Part shown: positions 37,064-48,614 of the stretch, piece by piece
Layout: each line of letters begins with the position of its first letter
Numbering within the stretch: position 1 is the first letter of the stretch
Assembly: GCF_013002715.1 (NCBI RefSeq)
Contig: NZ_JABENB010000003.1
Location: 617,472-681,471, forward strand
Reading direction: 5' to 3'
Length of the DNA stretch: 64,000 nucleotides
Source: Flexivirga aerilata
Lineage (GTDB): Bacteria > Actinomycetota > Actinomycetes > Actinomycetales > Dermatophilaceae
Notes under the pieces: model-generated
Databases searched by the model: none
What the model saw: the letters and a program-made list of their open reading frames with translations, nothing else
Told to the model about the DNA's origin: nothing
Made by a program: the position numbers and the translations under genes

Positions 37064-38592
37064 AGGCCGGCCACCTTCCTGGACTGACGGAACAACAGAT
37101 ATGTCATCGGCAGCGACAGCACCACCAGCAACAACGCGTATGGCGCAGCTCCCGCATAGTCGATCTCCCCCGACAACGCCCAGAACTCGGTCGCGAGCGT
37201 GCGGGTCCCGGTCGGCGCGAGGAGCAGCGTCGCGGTGAGTTCGCCGGCGATCCCGAGGAAACTCAACGCGATCGACGCTCCGACGGTCGGTGCGATGAGG
37301 CGCAGGGCGACGCGCACGAATGCCGCCGGCGCGCTCGCCCCGAGTGAGCGCGCGGCCTCCTCCAGCGACGGCGGCGCCTGCGCGATGCCAGCCCGCAAGG
37401 TCACCACCGCGCGGGGCAGGAACAGCACGGCATAGGCCGCGACCAGCAGCGGCGCGGTCTGATAGAGCGGCTGCGCGTAGCGGATCGCGTAGGACACGAA
37501 GGCCAGGCCGACGACGATGCCGGGGATGGACGCCGCCACGAACGTCGACCCTTCCAGGGCCCGCACCCAGCGGCCGGGATGCCGCACGGCGAGCCAGGCG
37601 ATCGGCAGCGCAGCTGCCACGGTGACCACCCCGGCGATCACGCCGTAGACCGTGGTCGTGAGCAGCGTCGACACCAGATCGCTTGTCCAGACTGCATTTC
37701 CGCCGCTGATCAGCCAGCGGGTGATGCTCCAGCCGGGCACGCCGAGGGTGGTGGCGAGCACGACGAGCACCCCGACCCATACCGGCAGGCTCCACCACCC
37801 GAGGCGCGCCGGGCGACCGCGGCGGGCCACGCCAGGACCGAGCCGCGCGTAGCGCTGCCGGCCGCGCACGCCGGCCTCGCCGATCAGGAGCAGCAGGCAG
37901 CAGAGCACCAGCACGCCGGCCATCATCGAGGCTGCCGCGCTGGCGAAGGTCGACTGGAACTGGTCGTAGATCGCGGTGGTGAAGGTGTCGAACCGGATGG
38001 AGGCGAACGCGCCGTACTCGGCGAGCAGGTGCATCGCGACCAGCAGCGCGCCGCCGAGGATCGGCAGGCGCAGCTGCGGCAACACGACGCGCCAGAGCAC
38101 CGCCGCCGGTCCGAGGCCGAGCGCGCGGGCCGACTCCTCGACGGCCGGGTCAAGGCGCCGCAGGGTCGCCATCACCGGGATGTAGACGAACGGAAAGTAG
38201 GCCGCGACCGAGATGAGCACGGCACCCGACAGGCCCCCGATCGAGGGCCACACGGTGGCCCACGCGTAGCTGGCGACGAACGCCGGCACGGCCAGCGGGG
38301 CGGCGAAGAGCAGGGCGAGCAGCGACCGCCCGGGCAGGTCGGTGCGTTCGACGACGAGCGCCGCTCCGACCCCCAGCAGCACGCTGAGCGGGACCGCGAG
38401 GCCGATGAGTTTGGCTGTGTTTGCGAAGAGTTCGCCGATGCGGGGGCGGAAGATCAACTGCTCGGCGGTGGACCAGCCTGCGTCATACGCCGACTGGAGG
38501 ACGTAGGCGAGCGGGATCAGCGCGGCAAGAGCGACGACGACCGCGAGCAGCGTCGTCACAACGGGTGGGCGCGACCGCACGGCCGCGCCCAC
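37060..38592 (-). CDS. Ferric-iron type ABC transporter permease (FbpB-like, two fused permease domains)
   Basis: About 510 residues, two sets of about six membrane helices. The EAA-like loop ESARALGLGPAAVLWRVVLPQLR lies in the first half (about residue 180) and EAARSLGASAPAAFVRVALRL in the second (about residue 430). This duplicated arrangement is normal for FbpB/AfuB permeases. The start is uncertain: the GTG at 38592 follows the lipoprotein stop by 23 bases, without a good ribosome site. Confidence 0.85.
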   Translation of the reverse strand: MGAAVRSRPPVVTTLLAVVVALAALIPLAYVLQSAYDAGWSTAEQLIFRPRIGELFANTAKLIGLAVPLSVLLGVGAALVVERTDLPGRSLLALLFAAPLAVPAFVASYAWATVWPSIGGLSGAVLISVAAYFPFVYIPVMATLRRLDPAVEESARALGLGPAAVLWRVVLPQLRLPILGGALLVAMHLLAEYGAFASIRFDTFTTAIYDQFQSTFASAAASMMAGVLVLCCLLLLIGEAGVRGRQRYARLGPGVARRGRPARLGWWSLPVWVGVLVVLATTLGVPGWSITRWLISGGNAVWTSDLVSTLLTTTVYGVIAGVVTVAAALPIAWLAVRHPGRWVRALEGSTFVAASIPGIVVGLAFVSYAIRYAQPLYQTAPLLVAAYAVLFLPRAVVTLRAGIAQAPPSLEEAARSLGASAPAAFVRVALRLIAPTVGASIALSFLGIAGELTATLLLAPTGTRTLATEFWALSGEIDYAGAAPYALLLVVLSLPMTYLLFRQSRKVAGL

Positions 38593-38615
38593 CCGCTGCG
38601 AGAGGGGCTGACTGG

Positions 38616-39746
38616 TCAGAGCAGACCAGCGTCCTGCATGAGGGTGACGACCTCGGGGCTGTTGAGCTTGGCCGGGTCGACGGCCGGCGCGCCGAGCTGC
38701 GAGAGCGGCTTGAGCTTGCTGTTCGCGGGCACCTGCGAGCCGACCGGGTATTCGAACGACGTGCCGTTCTGCAGCACCTCCTGGCCCTGCTTGCTCACCA
38801 CGTAGTTGAGGAACGCCTGCGCGGCGGTGGGGTTCTTGCTCGACTTCAGCACGCCACCGCCGGAGACCGACACGAAGGCGCCCGGGTCCTGCTTGCCGAA
38901 GTAGTGCAGACCGACGTTCTTGCTGTTCTCGCCGGTCTTGGCCTGGTCGCCGAAGTAGTAGTAGTGGTAGATCACGCCGCCGTCGATCTGACCTGAGTTG
39001 ACCGCCTTCATCACGGTCGAATTGCCCTTGAACGGCTTGGCATTGGTCTTCATCGCCCTGAGCCAGGCGAGCGTGGCGTCCTTGCCCTTCAACTGCAGCA
39101 TGGCGCTGACGATCGCCTGGAAGTCGGCACCGGACGGCGACGCGCCCCAGCGGCCCTTCCACTCCGGCTTGGCGAGATCCATGATCGACGCCGGCAGCTG
39201 ATTGGGCTTCAACTTGCTCTTGTCGTAGGCGAAAACCGTTGAGCGGGCTGCGATCCCGGTCCACATGCCGGTGGAGGGGCGGTATTGCTGCGGCACGTCG
39301 GCGAGCGTGTTGGCGTCGACCTTGGCGAAGAGGCCCTTGTTCTCGACGATCGTCATCGACGGGGAGTTCTCGGTGAGGAAGACGTCGGCCGGCGACGCCT
39401 TGCCCTCGGCGACGATCTGGTTGGCCATCTCGGTGTCACTGCCGTTGCGGACATTGACCTTGACGCCCGTCGCCTTGGTGAACCCGTCGATCCACTCCTT
39501 GCCCAGCGACTCGTGCTGCGCGTTGTAGACGGTGATCGCGCCGGTCGGCTTGGCCGCCGCCGACGACGAGGTCGCCCCGCCGGCCGCGGCAGCGGAGGTC
39601 GAGCTCGACGAACCGCCGGCCGACCCGTTCGACGACGACGAGGAGCCACCGCTTCCGCTGCTGCCGCAGGCGGCGAGCGGGAGGGCGAGGGACAGGGGCA
39701 GTGCGAGGGCGACAGTGCGTCGCAGGCGCTGACGAGAAGCGATCAT
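38616..39746 (-). CDS. Ferric-iron type substrate-binding lipoprotein (FbpA-like)
   Basis: 376 residues. Signal peptide with lipobox (LALPLAACGSS), Ser/Gly/Ala linker to about residue 60, then a periplasmic-binding fold beginning ITVYNAQHESLGKEWIDGF. Adjacent tyrosines in VIYHYYYFGDQA resemble the Fe(III)-ligating tyrosine pair of FbpA proteins. NSPSMTIVENKGLFAKVD is also typical. ATG at 39746 gives the full signal peptide; there is no Shine-Dalgarno. An IdeR/DtxR-like box lies immediately upstream, supporting an iron role. Confidence 0.88.
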   Translation of the reverse strand: MIASRQRLRRTVALALPLSLALPLAACGSSGSGGSSSSSNGSAGGSSSSTSAAAAGGATSSSAAAKPTGAITVYNAQHESLGKEWIDGFTKATGVKVNVRNGSDTEMANQIVAEGKASPADVFLTENSPSMTIVENKGLFAKVDANTLADVPQQYRPSTGMWTGIAARSTVFAYDKSKLKPNQLPASIMDLAKPEWKGRWGASPSGADFQAIVSAMLQLKGKDATLAWLRAMKTNAKPFKGNSTVMKAVNSGQIDGGVIYHYYYFGDQAKTGENSKNVGLHYFGKQDPGAFVSVSGGGVLKSSKNPTAAQAFLNYVVSKQGQEVLQNGTSFEYPVGSQVPANSKLKPLSQLGAPAVDPAKLNSPEVVTLMQDAGLL

Positions 39747-39747
39747 G

Positions 39748-39766
39748 AAAGGGAAGGCTAACCTAT
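39748..39766 (-). promoter_or_regulatory. IdeR/DtxR-like iron box upstream of the FbpA-like gene
   Basis: Minus strand ATAGGTTAGCCTTCCCTTT. Against the DtxR/IdeR consensus TTAGGTTAGSCTAACCTAA I count 14 matches of 19, with the left half nearly perfect. The site touches the start codon, where a bound repressor would block initiation. The match is direct; iron control is inferred. Confidence 0.65.
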
Positions 39767-39823
39767 GTCGCGGCGCTCGTCGTACCGGCTCCATCCCTGC
39801 GGCACTGATTGCCTACCGATGAG

Positions 39824-39829
39824 TAGGGT
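39824..39829 (+). promoter_or_regulatory. -10 (TAGGGT) of a leaderless thioesterase mRNA
   Basis: TAGGGT lies 7 bases before the ATG at 39837, so transcription would start at or next to the initiation codon. No ribosome site is present. Confidence 0.5.
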
Positions 39830-39836
39830 TGCCGCC

Positions 39837-40661
39837 ATGAGCGAGTACAGCCGGGCCCTGCACCTGCGCGCTTCGGACGACGGCTGGACCGGGGAACTCC
39901 ACGACGACTGGGCCATCGGGGAAGCGATGAACGGCGGCCTGCTCATGTCGCTGGCCGCGAGGGCGACCGCCCGGACGAGCACGGCGGCCGGCGGGCACGG
40001 CGACCCGCTGAGCTTCTCGGCGGTGTTCCTCTCCCCCAGCGGGCCCGGCGAGGTGCGGCTGGAGCCGACGATCCTGCGCAGCGGCCGCTCCATGACAACC
40101 GCAGAGGTTCGCGTGAGTCAGCCGGTCGACGGGGCTGACGTCGAGCGCTTCCGTGCGCTGGTCACCCTCGGCGACCTCGGGCGCTACGCCGATCCGGTGC
40201 TGAAAACGACTGCGGCACCTGCGATTCCGCCGCCCGAGGAGTGTGTGCCGAGCTCGGATGCGCCGCCGTCCATGATGATGAACTCCGGCTTCCTCAAACG
40301 CTGGGACGTGCGGATGGACCCGGCGACGATCGGGTGGGCGCTCGGCCGGCCGAGCGGCACCGGCGAGATGCGCGGCTGGATCCGGCTGATCGACGAGGCC
40401 GACATCGACCCCGCCGGGTTGCTGCTCGTGCTCGACGCCTTCCCGCCGGTGTCGTTCGACCTCGGCTCGGTCGGCTGGGTGCCGACGGTGGAGTTCACCG
40501 GCTACGTGCGCGCGGTGCCCGCCCCCGGCTGGTTGCAGCTGCGCCTCACCACCGAGCACGTCGCCGGTGGCCTGCTCAACGAGGACGCCCAGGTCTGGGA
40601 CTCCACCGGTGCCCTCGTCGCGCACTCGCGCCAGCTCGCCTCCGCGCGCTTCGCAAGCTGA
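39837..40661 (+). CDS. Acyl-CoA thioesterase-like protein (double hotdog)
   Basis: 274 residues. Layout of the thioesterase superfamily with two hotdog halves: MNGGLLMSLAARAT near residue 35 marks the first long helix, and LLLVLDAFPPVSFDLG near residue 200 the second. The sequence ends with the strand VWDSTGALVAHSRQLA. Likely hydrolyses acyl-CoA thioesters; the chain preference cannot be told. ATG preceded by a TAGGGT -10 at leaderless spacing; divergent from the iron-transport operon and convergent with aspS. Confidence 0.8.
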   Translation: MSEYSRALHLRASDDGWTGELHDDWAIGEAMNGGLLMSLAARATARTSTAAGGHGDPLSFSAVFLSPSGPGEVRLEPTILRSGRSMTTAEVRVSQPVDGADVERFRALVTLGDLGRYADPVLKTTAAPAIPPPEECVPSSDAPPSMMMNSGFLKRWDVRMDPATIGWALGRPSGTGEMRGWIRLIDEADIDPAGLLLVLDAFPPVSFDLGSVGWVPTVEFTGYVRAVPAPGWLQLRLTTEHVAGGLLNEDAQVWDSTGALVAHSRQLASARFAS

Positions 40662-40681
40662 GCGACCGAGCGGACCACACA

Positions 40682-40732
40682 CGCATCGAGCGGACCATAA
40701 AATCCGTCGGATTTCGTGGTCCGCTCGATGCG
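40682..40732. terminator. Two-stage hairpin between convergent thioesterase and aspS genes
   Basis: Outer stem 16 bp exact (40682-40697 with 40717-40732, CGCATCGAGCGGACCA), then AAATCCG/CGGATTT with a one-base apex. Suited to stop transcription from both sides. It carries the CGAGCGGACCA word that also builds the element at 48507-48597. Confidence 0.75.
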
Positions 40733-40766
40733 GTGTTGTGCCTCTCGGTGAGAGCGGCTGCGGTCG

Positions 40767-42635
40767 CTATTCGGCTGCGCCGCCGCCCTTCTGCTCTGCC
40801 TTCTCCGAGACCTCCGTCTTCTCCGAGACGTCTGCCTTCTCGGCGGCGTCCTTCTCAGCCTTGTCGACCTTCTCAGCCTTGGCGTCCACGCCGGCTTCCT
40901 TGCGCTGCTGCGGCGTGATCGGCGTCGGGGCGGACGTCAGCGGGTCGAAGCCGCCGCCGGACTTCGGGAACGCGATGACCTCGCGGATCGAGTCGGTGCC
41001 GGCAAGCAACGCGCAGATGCGGTCCCAGCCGAAGGCGATGCCGCCGTGCGGCGGCGCGCCGAACTGGAACGCCTCGAGCAGGAATCCGAACTTCTCCTGC
41101 GCCTCCTCCTCCGACAGCCCCATGACCTCGAAGACCCGCTCCTGGATGTCCTTGCGGTGGATACGGATCGAGCCGCCGCCGATCTCGTTGCCGTTGCAGA
41201 CCATGTCGTAGGCGTAGGCGAGCGCCTCGCCGGGGTCTGCGTCGAAGGTCTCCTGGAACTCCTTCTTGGGCATCGTGAAGGCGTGGTGCACCGCGGTCCA
41301 CGCGCCGGCACCGACGGCGACGTCACCGGACGCGACAGCGTCGGCGGCCGGCTCGAACAGTGGCGCGTCGAGCACCCAGAGGAACGACCACTTCGACTCG
41401 TCGATCAGGTCACAGCGCCGGCCGATCTCCAGCCGCGCGGCACCGAGCAGGGCGCGCGAGGGCTTGGGCTCGCCCGCGGCGAAGAAGATGCAGTCGCCCG
41501 GCTTGGCGCCCACGTGGCCCGGCAGCGCGGCCACCTCGGCCTCGGTGAGGTTCTTGGCGACCGGCCCGGTCAGCGTGCCGTCCTCCTGCACGAGGACGTA
41601 GGCCAGCCCGCGCGCGCCGCGCTGCTTGGCCCACTCCTGCCAGCCGTCGAGCTGGCGGCGCGGCTGAGAGGCGCCGCCGGGCATGACGACGGCACCGACA
41701 TACGGCGCCTGGAAGACGCGGAACGTGGTGTCCTTGAAAAGGTCTGTGCACTCGACGATTTCGAGGTCGAAGCGCAGGTCGGGCTTGTCGGTGCCGAAGC
41801 GGCGCATCGCGTCGGCATAGGTCATGCGCTGGAACGGCGTCTCCAGCTCGACGCCGATGACCCGCCACAGCGCCTTGGCGATCGCCTCGCCGAGCTCGAG
41901 GACGTCGTCCTCCTCGACGAAGCTCATCTCGATGTCGAGCTGGGTGAACTCCGGCTGCCGGTCGGCGCGGAAGTCCTCGTCGCGGTAGCAGCGGGCGATC
42001 TGGAAGTAGCGCTCCATGCCGCCGACCATCAGCAGCTGCTTGAACAGCTGCGGGCTCTGCGGCAGCGCATACCAGCTGCCCGGCTGCAGGCGGGCCGGCA
42101 CCAGGAAGTCGCGGGCGCCTTCCGGGGTCGAGCGGGTCAGCGTCGGCGTCTCGATCTCGACGAAGTCGCGCTCGGCCAGCACGCTGCGGGCCGCGGCGTT
42201 GACCTTCGAGCGCAGCCGCAGCGCGTCGCCCTGCGCGGGCCGACGCAGGTCGAGGTAGCGGTACTTCAGCCGCGTCTCCTCGCCGACGTTGATTCGCTCG
42301 TCGATCTGGAACGGCAGCGGCGCGGCCTCGCTGAGCACCTCGATCGTGTCGGCCACGACGTCGACCTCACCGGTCGGCAGGTCGGGGTTGACGTCCTTGG
42401 CGTCGCGCGGACGAACCACGCCGGTGACCTGGATGACGTATTCGTTGCGCAGCGCGTGGGCCGCACCGGTCAGCACCTCGTCGCGGGCGACCACCTGCAC
42501 GACGCCGCTGGCGTCGCGCAGATCGAGGAAGGCCACCCCGCCGTGATCGCGCCGCCGGGCCACCCACCCGGCGAGCGTGACGGTCTGGTCGGCGTTGTCG
42601 GCACGCAGCGTGCCGGCGTCGTGGGTGCGGAGCAC
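40767..42635 (-). CDS. aspS: Aspartyl-tRNA synthetase
   Basis: 622 residues from a GTG at 42635 with AAAGGAAG upstream. Class IIb synthetase: OB-fold anticodon domain ([22 protein letters not shown]), motif 2 ([35 protein letters not shown]), a GAD insertion domain and motif 3 ([15 protein letters not shown]). The family normally ends around residue 585. Here a Lys/Glu/Ala/Val tail of about 35 residues follows with repeats EKAD, SEKTE, SEKAE, probably disordered. Whether it charges only tRNA-Asp or also tRNA-Asn cannot be judged from this window. Confidence 0.96.
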   Translation of the reverse strand: MLRTHDAGTLRADNADQTVTLAGWVARRRDHGGVAFLDLRDASGVVQVVARDEVLTGAAHALRNEYVIQVTGVVRPRDAKDVNPDLPTGEVDVVADTIEVLSEAAPLPFQIDERINVGEETRLKYRYLDLRRPAQGDALRLRSKVNAAARSVLAERDFVEIETPTLTRSTPEGARDFLVPARLQPGSWYALPQSPQLFKQLLMVGGMERYFQIARCYRDEDFRADRQPEFTQLDIEMSFVEEDDVLELGEAIAKALWRVIGVELETPFQRMTYADAMRRFGTDKPDLRFDLEIVECTDLFKDTTFRVFQAPYVGAVVMPGGASQPRRQLDGWQEWAKQRGARGLAYVLVQEDGTLTGPVAKNLTEAEVAALPGHVGAKPGDCIFFAAGEPKPSRALLGAARLEIGRRCDLIDESKWSFLWVLDAPLFEPAADAVASGDVAVGAGAWTAVHHAFTMPKKEFQETFDADPGEALAYAYDMVCNGNEIGGGSIRIHRKDIQERVFEVMGLSEEEAQEKFGFLLEAFQFGAPPHGGIAFGWDRICALLAGTDSIREVIAFPKSGGGFDPLTSAPTPITPQQRKEAGVDAKAEKVDKAEKDAAEKADVSEKTEVSEKAEQKGGGAAE

Positions 42636-42842
42636 AGGTCTTCCTTTACGAATGAAGGCGGTGTATGGCGGGAGCCGCGGACCATCGTACGGAAACCGGC
42701 GGCCGCACCACGACTCGCCGGGTGCCCGGCCGGCGCTCGACGGCTGCGGCGACGCTACCGACACGTAAAGATTGCGTTCAGATTGCGTCCACACTGCGTG
42801 CAGATCCGCGGGCAGCGCGAGATTTTTCGTACCGTCGAGGGC

Positions 42843-43619
42843 ATGCCTCCGACGCTCTCGATGCCCCTGGCGATGACGAGCTGCGTGGTTCCGCCCTCGG
42901 CGCCCCGGCTCGTCACCGACGACTTCACGATGGTCCGCTTCGACACCGGATACCGCTACGACGCAGGGGTTTTCGACATACGGGGCGAGCGTGAGCCGCG
43001 GGAGCTGATCCGTGACGTGGTGGCGCAGGCGCGGGCCTGGGGCCGCACCGCGGTGTGGTGGCACGGCCTGACCGACACCAGTGCGCCGCGCGGCCTGGAG
43101 GACGCGCTGCTCGCCGCCGGGGCGCAGGTCGCCGACCAGCACGCGGTCTTCGCCGTCGAGCTCGACCGCGCCACGACACCGGATGGGCTCGACCCGGCGA
43201 TCGAGGTGCACGAGCCGGGCGACGACGCCGAGGTGCGGATGCTGCGCACGGTCGACCAGGACTCGTGGGAGGTGCACCGCTCGCAGCCGGACGACCTGGA
43301 CATCGCCCGGCGCCACGCCCAGGGCACCGACCGCTTCGAAACCCACCTGCTCGCGATGGTCGACGGCCGGCCGGCCGGATCGGCAACCCTCACCACCCGC
43401 GACGACCTGGCCGTGCTCTGGGGTGGTGCGACGGCGGGCTGGGCGCGGGGCCGCGGCGTCTACCGCGCGCTGACCCGCGATCGGCTCGGCCGCGCGCAGG
43501 GCGCCGGCTGCCGCATCGCGATCGCCAAGGCGCAGCCGCAACTCGCCGACGTGCTCGGCGATTTCGGCTTCGTCTCGTGCGGCAACGAGCGCACGCTGCG
43601 GATGACGATCGGCGCCTGA
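42843..43619 (+). CDS. GNAT family N-acetyltransferase (first of a tandem pair)
   Basis: 258 residues. N-terminal half of unknown function ([21 protein letters not shown]), then a GNAT core with [21 protein letters not shown] in place of the usual R-G-x-G-x-G/A loop. Ends [14 protein letters not shown] at 42843 lies 7 bases behind a TACCGT -10 (leaderless). Clearly homologous to the next gene over its whole length. Substrate unknown. Confidence 0.78.
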   Translation: MPPTLSMPLAMTSCVVPPSAPRLVTDDFTMVRFDTGYRYDAGVFDIRGEREPRELIRDVVAQARAWGRTAVWWHGLTDTSAPRGLEDALLAAGAQVADQHAVFAVELDRATTPDGLDPAIEVHEPGDDAEVRMLRTVDQDSWEVHRSQPDDLDIARRHAQGTDRFETHLLAMVDGRPAGSATLTTRDDLAVLWGGATAGWARGRGVYRALTRDRLGRAQGAGCRIAIAKAQPQLADVLGDFGFVSCGNERTLRMTIGA

Positions 43620-43643
43620 CCCGGGCGGTCTATCGTCGGCGGG

Positions 43644-44435
43644 GTGAACGTCGACCAACTGATTCGCGCAGCGTCCGCGAGCTTCTGGGTGCCGCCGGAG
43701 AGCGAGCACCTCCGGGCCGACGGTTTCGACATCGTGCGCTACGACAACGGATTCGTCTACGACACCGGCGTCTACAACGTCGACTCGGAGCGTCCGGCGA
43801 CCGCGCTCATCGCCGACGCGGAGGCCATCGCGCGGGAGTGGCAGCGTCCGGCGCTCTACTGGCACGGGCTCAGTGCCCGCACCCGGCCGGCGGCCCTGGT
43901 CGACGCGCTGCTCTCCCGCGGCGCCGAGGAGAAGGAGCGCCTCGCGGTGCTCGTGCTCGACCTGACCGCTGCGCGCCCCGACCTCGAGGCGCCGGTCGAC
44001 ATCACGACCGAGCCCGCGGTGGAGCGCCGGCAGGTCGAGGACTTCCGGGCGGTGGAGTCGGCGGCGTTCGAGACGCCGCTCCAGCCGGTCACCGACGAAC
44101 AGCTCGCCGAGCGCCGTCGCGCCGCCACGGACGGCTCGGGCGAATACCTGGTGGGCTATCTCGACGGGCGGCCGGTCTCGACCGGCGGCACGTCGTATGT
44201 CGCGGGCGGCGCGGTCGCCAAGCTCTGGGGCGGCGCCACCGACCCGTCGGCGCGGGGCCGCGGTGCCTACCGCGCCGTCCTCGACGCCCGCCTGCGCGCG
44301 GCCGCGGAGCGCGGCTGCCGGCTGGCGTTCGTGGAGGGACGGGTCAGCACCTCGGCGCCGATCCTGCGACGCGCCGGCTTCACCGTGTATGACGAGGTGT
44401 TCATGCTGCGACAGCCGGTCACGGCCGACGCATGA
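43644..44435 (+). CDS. GNAT family N-acetyltransferase (second of a tandem pair)
   Basis: 263 residues. Paralogue of the gene at 42843: [22 protein letters not shown] corresponds to [21 protein letters not shown], and [21 protein letters not shown] to [24 protein letters not shown] start 7 bases behind TATCGT. Its stop overlaps the start of the next gene by ATGA. Function unknown; the retained N-terminal halves suggest both copies are still selected. Confidence 0.78.
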   Translation: MNVDQLIRAASASFWVPPESEHLRADGFDIVRYDNGFVYDTGVYNVDSERPATALIADAEAIAREWQRPALYWHGLSARTRPAALVDALLSRGAEEKERLAVLVLDLTAARPDLEAPVDITTEPAVERRQVEDFRAVESAAFETPLQPVTDEQLAERRRAATDGSGEYLVGYLDGRPVSTGGTSYVAGGAVAKLWGGATDPSARGRGAYRAVLDARLRAAAERGCRLAFVEGRVSTSAPILRRAGFTVYDEVFMLRQPVTADA

Positions 44436-45043
44436 GCGCGTCGGGCCGGGAGCGTTTTGCGGGGTGGATCACCGGCATCGGGACCACCAGCGGCGTCCGC
44501 GTCGTGATCGGGCAGTGGCCGGACTCGCCCTTCGGGGCGTTCAGCGACGTCATGCTGCAGGACGACGGAGGGGTGCGGACCTTGCTGGCCCCGACGGCCG
44601 AGATCGCCGAATTCATCAGCCAGACCTACGTTTTCGACGAGGTCAAGGTAGTGACCGTCACGGTCGGGGCCGTCGGCCGGACCTGCGTGCTCACCGCCGG
44701 CGAACTGCATCTGGTGTGGACGATCGGTGCCCGCACCCTGCTCGGACGACTGCTGTCACTGCCGCCGCGCCGGGTCACGACCGCACCCGCCTGGTGCCGC
44801 ACGGCCGACCCGGCCGCCCGGCTGCTGATGCGCGGGGTGCGCACCGCCGGTTCGGCGCGCGACGGTCGCCGCGAGTTCTACGGCGCCTTCGATCAGCACG
44901 CGGTGACCTCGGCGGCCGGCACCTGGGCCGGCCGGTCGCTCGGCGCCCTGCGTCCGGTCGACCGGCCGGTGACCTTCGGCTTCGGCTCGACCCCGCGGCG
45001 TCCGAGCCGCACCGCCGTGGTGACCACCGTGATGCCGGGATGA
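44432..45043 (+). CDS. Conserved hypothetical protein
   Basis: 203 residues, soluble, no signal peptide. The N-terminal 110 residues are compact and well conserved in style ([31 protein letters not shown], then [20 protein letters not shown]). The C-terminal part is arginine-rich. I do not recognise a named domain. It overlaps the GNAT stop by ATGA and so is probably made with it. Confidence 0.7.
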   Translation: MSASGRERFAGWITGIGTTSGVRVVIGQWPDSPFGAFSDVMLQDDGGVRTLLAPTAEIAEFISQTYVFDEVKVVTVTVGAVGRTCVLTAGELHLVWTIGARTLLGRLLSLPPRRVTTAPAWCRTADPAARLLMRGVRTAGSARDGRREFYGAFDQHAVTSAAGTWAGRSLGALRPVDRPVTFGFGSTPRRPSRTAVVTTVMPG

Positions 45044-45080
45044 CGGCCGGCGTGCGCGTGCCCCGTCATACGCTGCGCCG

Positions 45081-45770
45081 ATGACCTCGCCCGACCCGCT
45101 CGAGATCGGTGAGCTGCTCGCGTCGGGCGCGACCGCCGACGTCTACGCGCTGGGCCGGGGGCGGGTGCTGCGCCGCTACCGCGACCCCGCCTGGCCGGCC
45201 GACCGGGTCGCACGGGCGGCTCGGCTCGCCCGCAATGCCGGCGTCCCCACTCCCCTGGTGCTGCTCGCGGCCGGCCCCGACCTGGTCGTCGAGCGCGTCG
45301 ACGGACCGACGATGCTGCACCAGCTGGCCGCCGGGCGGATGGCGACCGACGAGGCGATGACCGTGCTCGCCGACCTGCACCGGAGCACCCACAGGGTACG
45401 ACGTGCCCCGCACGTCGATCTCCCGGAGACCGGTGGTGACCAGCTCATCCACCTGGACCTGCATCCGAACAACGTGCTCATCGGGCCGGACGGCCCGGTG
45501 CTGATCGACTGGGAGAACGCCGCCTGGGGCGCGCCGGGGCTGGACGTGGCCGTCACCGCGGTGATCCTGGCCTGCTACGCCCTGGCCTATCTCGCCGATC
45601 GGCACCCCAACGCGACCGACCTGCTGGATGCGTTCCTCACCGTCGCCGAACCGCTCGACCGTCTCGACGACGCGGTGGAGTTCCGCCGGTCGCGCACCGC
45701 CTTCATGCCGGCGGCGGAGGCCGCCCAGCTCGATCGCGCCGCCGGCCTGATCCGCTATCTGTCGGGCTGA
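45081..45770 (+). CDS. Phosphotransferase family protein (APH/ChoK-like kinase)
   Basis: 229 residues. Protein-kinase-like fold of the aminoglycoside phosphotransferase superfamily: ELLASGATADVYALGRGRVLRRY near the front (nucleotide loop), catalytic loop LIHLDLHPNNVLI near residue 120 (H-x-D-x4-N) and metal-binding LIDWENAAWG. Short for the family. The substrate is unknown, and there is no reason to call it a resistance gene. ATG follows TACGCT by 6 bases (leaderless). Tail-to-tail overlap of 16 bases with the SEC-C gene. Confidence 0.75.
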   Translation: MTSPDPLEIGELLASGATADVYALGRGRVLRRYRDPAWPADRVARAARLARNAGVPTPLVLLAAGPDLVVERVDGPTMLHQLAAGRMATDEAMTVLADLHRSTHRVRRAPHVDLPETGGDQLIHLDLHPNNVLIGPDGPVLIDWENAAWGAPGLDVAVTAVILACYALAYLADRHPNATDLLDAFLTVAEPLDRLDDAVEFRRSRTAFMPAAEAAQLDRAAGLIRYLSG

Positions 45771-46192
45771 CCGTCCTTGCCGGCGTGCTCGTCGCCGGGT
45801 TCTTCCCGGGCTTCTTCGCCAGCTTGTTCTTCACCGAGGTAGAACCAGCGGCCGGCGCGCCGGGCGAAGCGGCTGCGCTCGTGCAGGCGACCCCCGTCAT
45901 ACGACGCGGTGAAGTCGACGATGCCCGTGTCGTCGTCCGGCCCACCTTCGCGAATCTCGTTGATCTGCAAGCCGGTCCAGCGCACGCCGTCGTTGACCTC
46001 GACCTCGGCGGGCCGGGTCTTGGGATGCCAGGTGCGCCACAGGTGCTCGCGGTTGCCGTAGTAGTAGGCGGTGTAGCGCGACCGCATCAACTCCTCGGCC
46101 GTCCGCGCGAGGCGCTCGGTCGACAGCAGCGGACCGCAGCACTGGTCGAAGGGCAGGCCCGATCCGCACGGGCACGGGTCGTCGGTGGTCAT
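45755..46192 (-). CDS. YchJ-family protein with SEC-C zinc motif
   Basis: 145 residues. N-terminal SEC-C motif CPCGSGLPFDQCC, then the YchJ/UPF0225 body (RTAEELMRSRYTAYYYGNREHLWRTWHP near residue 35, ending RWFYLG). An acidic tail of about 25 residues (GEEQAGEEAREEPGDEHAG) follows. Function unknown; the body belongs to the NTF2-like superfamily. ATG at 46192, divergent from argG; a longer upstream frame is antisense to argG and rejected. Confidence 0.85.
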   Translation of the reverse strand: MTTDDPCPCGSGLPFDQCCGPLLSTERLARTAEELMRSRYTAYYYGNREHLWRTWHPKTRPAEVEVNDGVRWTGLQINEIREGGPDDDTGIVDFTASYDGGRLHERSRFARRAGRWFYLGEEQAGEEAREEPGDEHAGKDGQPDR

Positions 46193-46204
46193 GTCGGACA
46201 AAGA

Positions 46205-48506
<2,302 letters not shown>

Positions 48507-48509
<3 letters not shown>

Positions 48510-48597
48510 TCGACCGGACCACATCCGCGCCTCGACAGGACCAACCATCCGGGTGCTGCGTGTGGTCCCCTCGGTGCGGTTCTGGTCCACTCGATCA
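48507..48597. repeat. Intergenic GGACCA inverted-repeat element
   Basis: Ends TGATCGACCGGACCA and TGGTCCACTCGATCA are complementary with two mismatches. An inner pair TCGACAGGACCA and TGGTCCCCTCGG repeats the same word. Same design as the hairpin at 40682. Lies between the patatin and aldo/keto reductase genes and contains the patatin stop codon. Confidence 0.75.
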
Positions 48598-48614
48598 GGC
48601 CTTAGTCTCGGTGC

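Noticed and set aside
41046..42842. Plus-strand frame continuous with the first GNAT, opposite aspS
   Set aside because: Antisense of aspS; the GNAT starts at 42843 behind a well-spaced -10.
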